A DNA stretch of 8,859 bases. It comes from Chitinophagaceae bacterium (GTDB lineage: Bacteria; Bacteroidota; Bacteroidia; Chitinophagales; Chitinophagaceae). The notes beneath the pieces are model-generated. The model was not told where the DNA came from, searched no databases, and saw only the letters and a list, made by a program, of their open reading frames with translations. The translations under genes and the position numbers were made by a program. The DNA is taken from NCBI GenBank assembly GCA_018061385.1, contig JAGOUF010000058.1, positions 1 to 8,859 of the forward strand, read 5' to 3'. Positions 8,084 through 8,859 of the stretch are shown here, piece after piece (within the stretch, counting starts at the first letter, position 1; every line of letters begins with the position of its first letter).

Positions 8084-8097
8084 CGATACCGATAACG
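8084..8097. promoter_or_regulatory. Imperfect operator-like palindrome built on CGATNN repeats
   Basis: CGATACCGATAACG agrees with its reverse complement at 10 of 14 positions (half-site CGwTAyC). It can also be read as CGAT recurring every six bases three times (8084-8099). A palindrome with a CG centre and this half-site style is reminiscent of LacI-family operators, but no regulator gene is in view. It directly adjoins the TATCGTTTG promoter-like sequence on the minus strand. Speculative. Confidence 0.25.
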
Positions 8098-8159
8098 ATG
8101 CCTTTAGCTATACTTTCTTAATTAATAAATAATTGGAGAAAATTATACTTTTTGATGTA

Positions 8160-8627
8160 TTAAATTAACCCAAATTGTTTACAGTGGTGTAGTAGATGTT
8201 TGTAATGCAACAATATCCACTCTTCTAAATTTAATTCTCCAAATACAGGATGCATGGTTACTGCTCCTTCATTTTGCTGAAAATAAAGTACAAAATGGTT
8301 AATTTGTTTTTGCAATTCCTCAATAGCTAAATCTACACGTTCAAATTTTAAAGGCAATGGTTCGGCAGGTAAAACTTGTTCGGGAGCTTTTGTATTTTCT
8401 CTGAACTCTTTTTCACTCATTAAAAATTCTTTCAACTTTGGCAAATGCTCAATAGGCGATACCAAAGGAAATTGTAAGCCATTGCTAGAAATTGTAAAAA
8501 AACTGGCTACATGTTCTATCATTTGCTGAAAATTCATTTTGCCCCATTTTGCTGTTGTTGTAGCATTGGCTTGTTGCAGCAATGCAGGAAACTCATGAGT
8601 TATAAAGGCAAGCTTGGTTGTGTCCAT
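8160..8627 (-). CDS. Small DinB-like / DUF1569-like protein of unknown function
   Basis: This 155-residue protein has no signal peptide or membrane segment, so it is probably cytoplasmic and mostly helical. Features that recall the DUF1569/DinB four-helix family: KWGKMNFQQMIEHVA near the start (His39 at the usual first metal-ligand position), a central KEFRENTKAP segment, HPVFGELNLEEW at 126-137, and a histidine-rich final helix HYKHLLHHCKQFG. His144 and His148 with Gln151 make the HxxxHxxQ arrangement typical of DinB metal sites. DinB-fold proteins include thiol-dependent transferases, but no activity can be assigned here. The start at 8627 is the only reasonable ATG, with an A/T-rich leader. 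The gene is preceded by the adenylate kinase terminator and followed by a 325-base gap, so it is probably a single-gene unit unrelated to the T9SS genes. Confidence 0.75.
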   Translation of the reverse strand: MDTTKLAFITHEFPALLQQANATTTAKWGKMNFQQMIEHVASFFTISSNGLQFPLVSPIEHLPKLKEFLMSEKEFRENTKAPEQVLPAEPLPLKFERVDLAIEELQKQINHFVLYFQQNEGAVTMHPVFGELNLEEWILLHYKHLLHHCKQFGLI

Positions 8628-8728
8628 TTGTATTTATGTATGCACTAAAACTAATAAAAAATCCTACTAAATTTTAGTAGGATTTGCAGTTGGTATTGGT
8701 TGAGAAAGGTTAAATTAAATGTGCTCAA
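8628..8728 (-). other. Intergenic gap between adenylate kinase and the DinB-like gene
   Basis: These 101 bases hold the intrinsic terminator at 8659-8685 and, after it on the minus strand, about 30 bases leading to the DinB-like start. A degenerate TAGTTTTA just past the terminator resembles a -7 box with one mismatch, but no matching -33 box was found, so I do not call a promoter. Confidence 0.5.
8655..8685 (-). terminator. Intrinsic terminator downstream of adenylate kinase
   Basis: A perfect 12-base stem (8674-8685 with 8659-8670, containing ATCCTACT/AGTAGGAT) surrounds a 3-base loop. On the minus strand it is followed by a run of six T and then ATTAG. It begins about 44 bases after the adenylate kinase stop, the right place and orientation to end that transcript. 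The preceding A/T pairs could let it act weakly on the plus strand too, but no plus-strand gene is present. Confidence 0.85.
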
Positions 8729-8859
8729 CTAGTAAGACATTCTTTTTTCAATTTCGTTGCACAAGGCAGAAAAAATTTCATCAATACTGCCTTCGCCTTT
8801 TATATGTACTACTTTTTTAAATTTAGTATAGTAATCGGCTACTACTTTTGTTTTTTGTT
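8729..8859 (-). CDS. adk: Adenylate kinase, C-terminal 42 residues (5' part outside window)
   Basis: The minus-strand frame from the right edge is open and reads QKTKVVADYYTKFKKV, then VHIKGEGSIDEIFSAL, CNEIEKRMSY and a TAG stop. The ADYY motif followed by a variable KF/KKV strand, then GEGSIDEIF and a final amphipathic helix, is the characteristic C-terminal end of bacterial adenylate kinases, which interconvert ATP plus AMP with two ADP in the cytoplasm. The LID, P-loop and AMP-binding parts lie outside the window, so the call rests on the tail only. A strong terminator follows. As a housekeeping gene it marks the boundary of the accessory T9SS locus. Confidence 0.8.
   Translation of the reverse strand, partial: QKTKVVADYYTKFKKVVHIKGEGSIDEIFSALCNEIEKRMSY

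Larger units (their letters stand above)
7835..8159 (-). promoter_or_regulatory. Non-coding leader of the adhesin-PorP-PorE operon
   Basis: This 325-base A/T-rich stretch lies between the DinB-like gene stop and the adhesin start, with no credible gene. It must contain the promoter if the three T9SS genes are transcribed separately from the upstream gene. I found no exact Bacteroidota promoter (TTTG, about 19 bases, TAnnTTTG) on the minus strand; the nearest -7-like match is TATCGTTTG ending near 8081, with one base too many in the spacer. Several short inverted repeats occur, listed separately. The region directly before the start is TTTTTATTTGT, the A/T-rich type of leader common in this phylum. 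Confidence 0.5.

Noticed and set aside
1..8859. Mobile element, CRISPR array, tRNA or phage signature
   Set aside because: No transposase or integrase frame, terminal repeats, regularly spaced repeats or tRNA-like cloverleaf were seen. The only tandem repetition is protein-domain duplication inside the adhesin.

Overview
The window looks like chromosomal DNA from an AT-rich Bacteroidota bacterium, plausibly Chitinophagaceae or a relative (lineage is inferred from gene families and style only). The reasons are type IX secretion system (T9SS) families found only in this phylum, a CHU_C/type B sorting domain, and starts without Shine-Dalgarno sequences but with A/T-rich leaders. Every gene I can support lies on the minus strand, so transcription runs from high to low coordinates.

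Reading in the direction of transcription: (1) 8859-8729 is the last 42 codons of adenylate kinase, closed by a strong intrinsic terminator at 8659-8685. (2) 8627-8160 is a small DinB/DUF1569-like protein with a histidine motif typical of that fold. (3) 8159-7835 is a 325-base non-coding leader with several short inverted repeats and an imperfect operator-like palindrome. (4) 7834-3110 is a 1574-residue secreted mosaic protein: signal peptide, N-terminal 'QNFDGL' domain, two Fn3-like repeats, an ASH-like Ig domain, a large IgGFc-binding-like module, four PKD or PKD-like domains, Fn3, and a C-terminal type B T9SS sorting domain. (5) 3059-2058 is a PorP/SprF-family outer-membrane protein. (6) 2008 to the left edge is a PorE-like protein (TPR, PD40/WD40 propeller, carboxypeptidase regulatory-like domain, OmpA peptidoglycan-binding domain), cut just before its C-terminus.

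Genes 4-6 are separated by about 50 bases each, with no strong terminator between them, and read as one operon: a T9SS type B cargo, the PorP/SprF partner such cargo needs, and a periplasmic/peptidoglycan anchor. The inferred product is a large surface adhesin exported by T9SS and held at the cell surface by its own PorP-PorE pair. The individual families are known. The most interesting aspects are the IgGFc-binding-like core of the cargo, the recurrent cysteine pair in each PKD-type domain, and the structured leader. I see no mobile elements, CRISPR arrays, tRNA or rRNA genes, or phage genes.
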